Below, piece after piece: positions 44,813 through 45,289 of a DNA stretch of 45,289 nt. The position numbers and the translations under genes were made by a program. Source of the DNA: Hofstenia miamia (lineage: Eukaryota; Xenacoelomorpha; Acoela; Hofsteniidae). The stretch's first letter is position 1, and every line of letters starts with the position of its first letter. Location: positions 499,665 to 544,953 of the forward strand of contig CABFPE010000075.1 in the NCBI GenBank assembly GCA_900660155.1, given 5' to 3'. The notes below the pieces were generated by a model. That model was not told the origin of the DNA. It was given only the letters and a program-made list of their open reading frames with translations, and ran no database searches.

Positions 44813-45289
44813 ATTATTATAGCGCCGCTGAATACTTTGGACTTTTCATAGCACCCCTGAATATCATTTTTTGTACTATTATAGCGCCGCTGAATACTAA
44901 ATTATTATTAGCAAACATTTTTAAAAAATTTTGGAAAAAACAGCAAATTTAACAAACAATAACATTAACAACATGCAATAATAACTATGATTGTAAAGTT
45001 TTCCAAAAATTGCGTACAATTGAGCCTATTTGAAAATAAATTTTGTAAAAATTCAAAGAGAAGAGAAAGACAAAGAAGAATACTATCAATGTATAGAGAT
45101 AAAGTCATCCAAATATAGTATTTTTAGACAGATGTCAAACTAATTATATATCAGAAAGTCTTTCTAAATATATTAATTGCACTATTTTGTGTTGGATCTT
45201 TAACAATAAATATATGTCATTATAGTAAAACCCAAAGTAGTGCACAAGTGGCATTGATTCAATACTTTTTGACGGACTAGTTATATTTG
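44813..45289. other. Non-coding; short GCGCCGCTGAATACT duplication
   Basis: ATTATAGCGCCGCTGAATACT occurs at ~44816 and again at ~44879, with a diverged CACCCCTGAATA between them. The rest is AT-rich with nothing recognised. Confidence 0.5.

Noticed and set aside
1..45289. CRISPR arrays, rRNA or a bacterial defence system
   Set aside because: No regularly spaced identical repeats, no rRNA-like segments, and all recognisable genes are animal-type. Short tandem repeats are microsatellites or minisatellites.

Overview
The window is AT-rich animal DNA. Genes are sparse, introns are GT-AG, (TA)n tracts are frequent and decayed transposable elements are abundant. LDL-receptor class A (LDLa) modules joined to a rhodopsin-type seven-helix receptor, C2H2 zinc fingers, ubiquitin-like repeats, maT-type mariners and several LINE clades all point to an invertebrate metazoan. 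I cannot name the phylum from sequence alone. There is no bacterial operon structure, CRISPR array or recognisable tRNA/rRNA.

Layout: 1-478 holds two copies of a short inverted-repeat element. 940-2363 is the start of a secreted or membrane protein made of LDLa modules (two exons, 226-bp intron). 2.4-12 kb is non-genic, with a mariner-type MITE, a ~23-bp minisatellite, a hAT transposase relic, a 5'-truncated LINE and a mariner relic. 12256-12768 is a four-finger C2H2 gene with a CtBP-type PLDLS motif, faced by a decayed antisense zinc-finger pseudogene at 13.6-14.2 kb. 16.5-18.9 kb is a degraded LINE followed by an apparently intact maT (DD37D) mariner inserted in a (TA)n tract. 21.7-25 kb is a large decayed L1/Tx1-like LINE on the minus strand. 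25700-26341 is an intronless protein with three ubiquitin-like domains. 27.2-33.2 kb holds a hAT-type MITE, LINE fragments, a nearly perfect 812-bp duplication and a 1000-base assembly gap. 35958-37714 encodes three LDLa modules plus a class-A GPCR and has no start codon of its own. 41369-42136 (minus) is a 1-acylglycerol-3-phosphate acyltransferase. 43.4-44.8 kb is an internally deleted LINE of the restriction-like-endonuclease type.

The most interesting inference joins the two LDLa loci. Exons 1 and 2 carry a signal peptide and modules but no membrane domain. The 35958 exon carries modules and a GPCR but no signal peptide or ATG. The donor at 2363/2364 and the acceptor at 35957/35958 are both phase 1. 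They may be one ~984-residue receptor gene with a ~33.6-kb intron that contains the zinc-finger gene, the ubiquitin-like gene and most of the transposons. Transcript data would settle this. The other genes show no evident functional link to each other.
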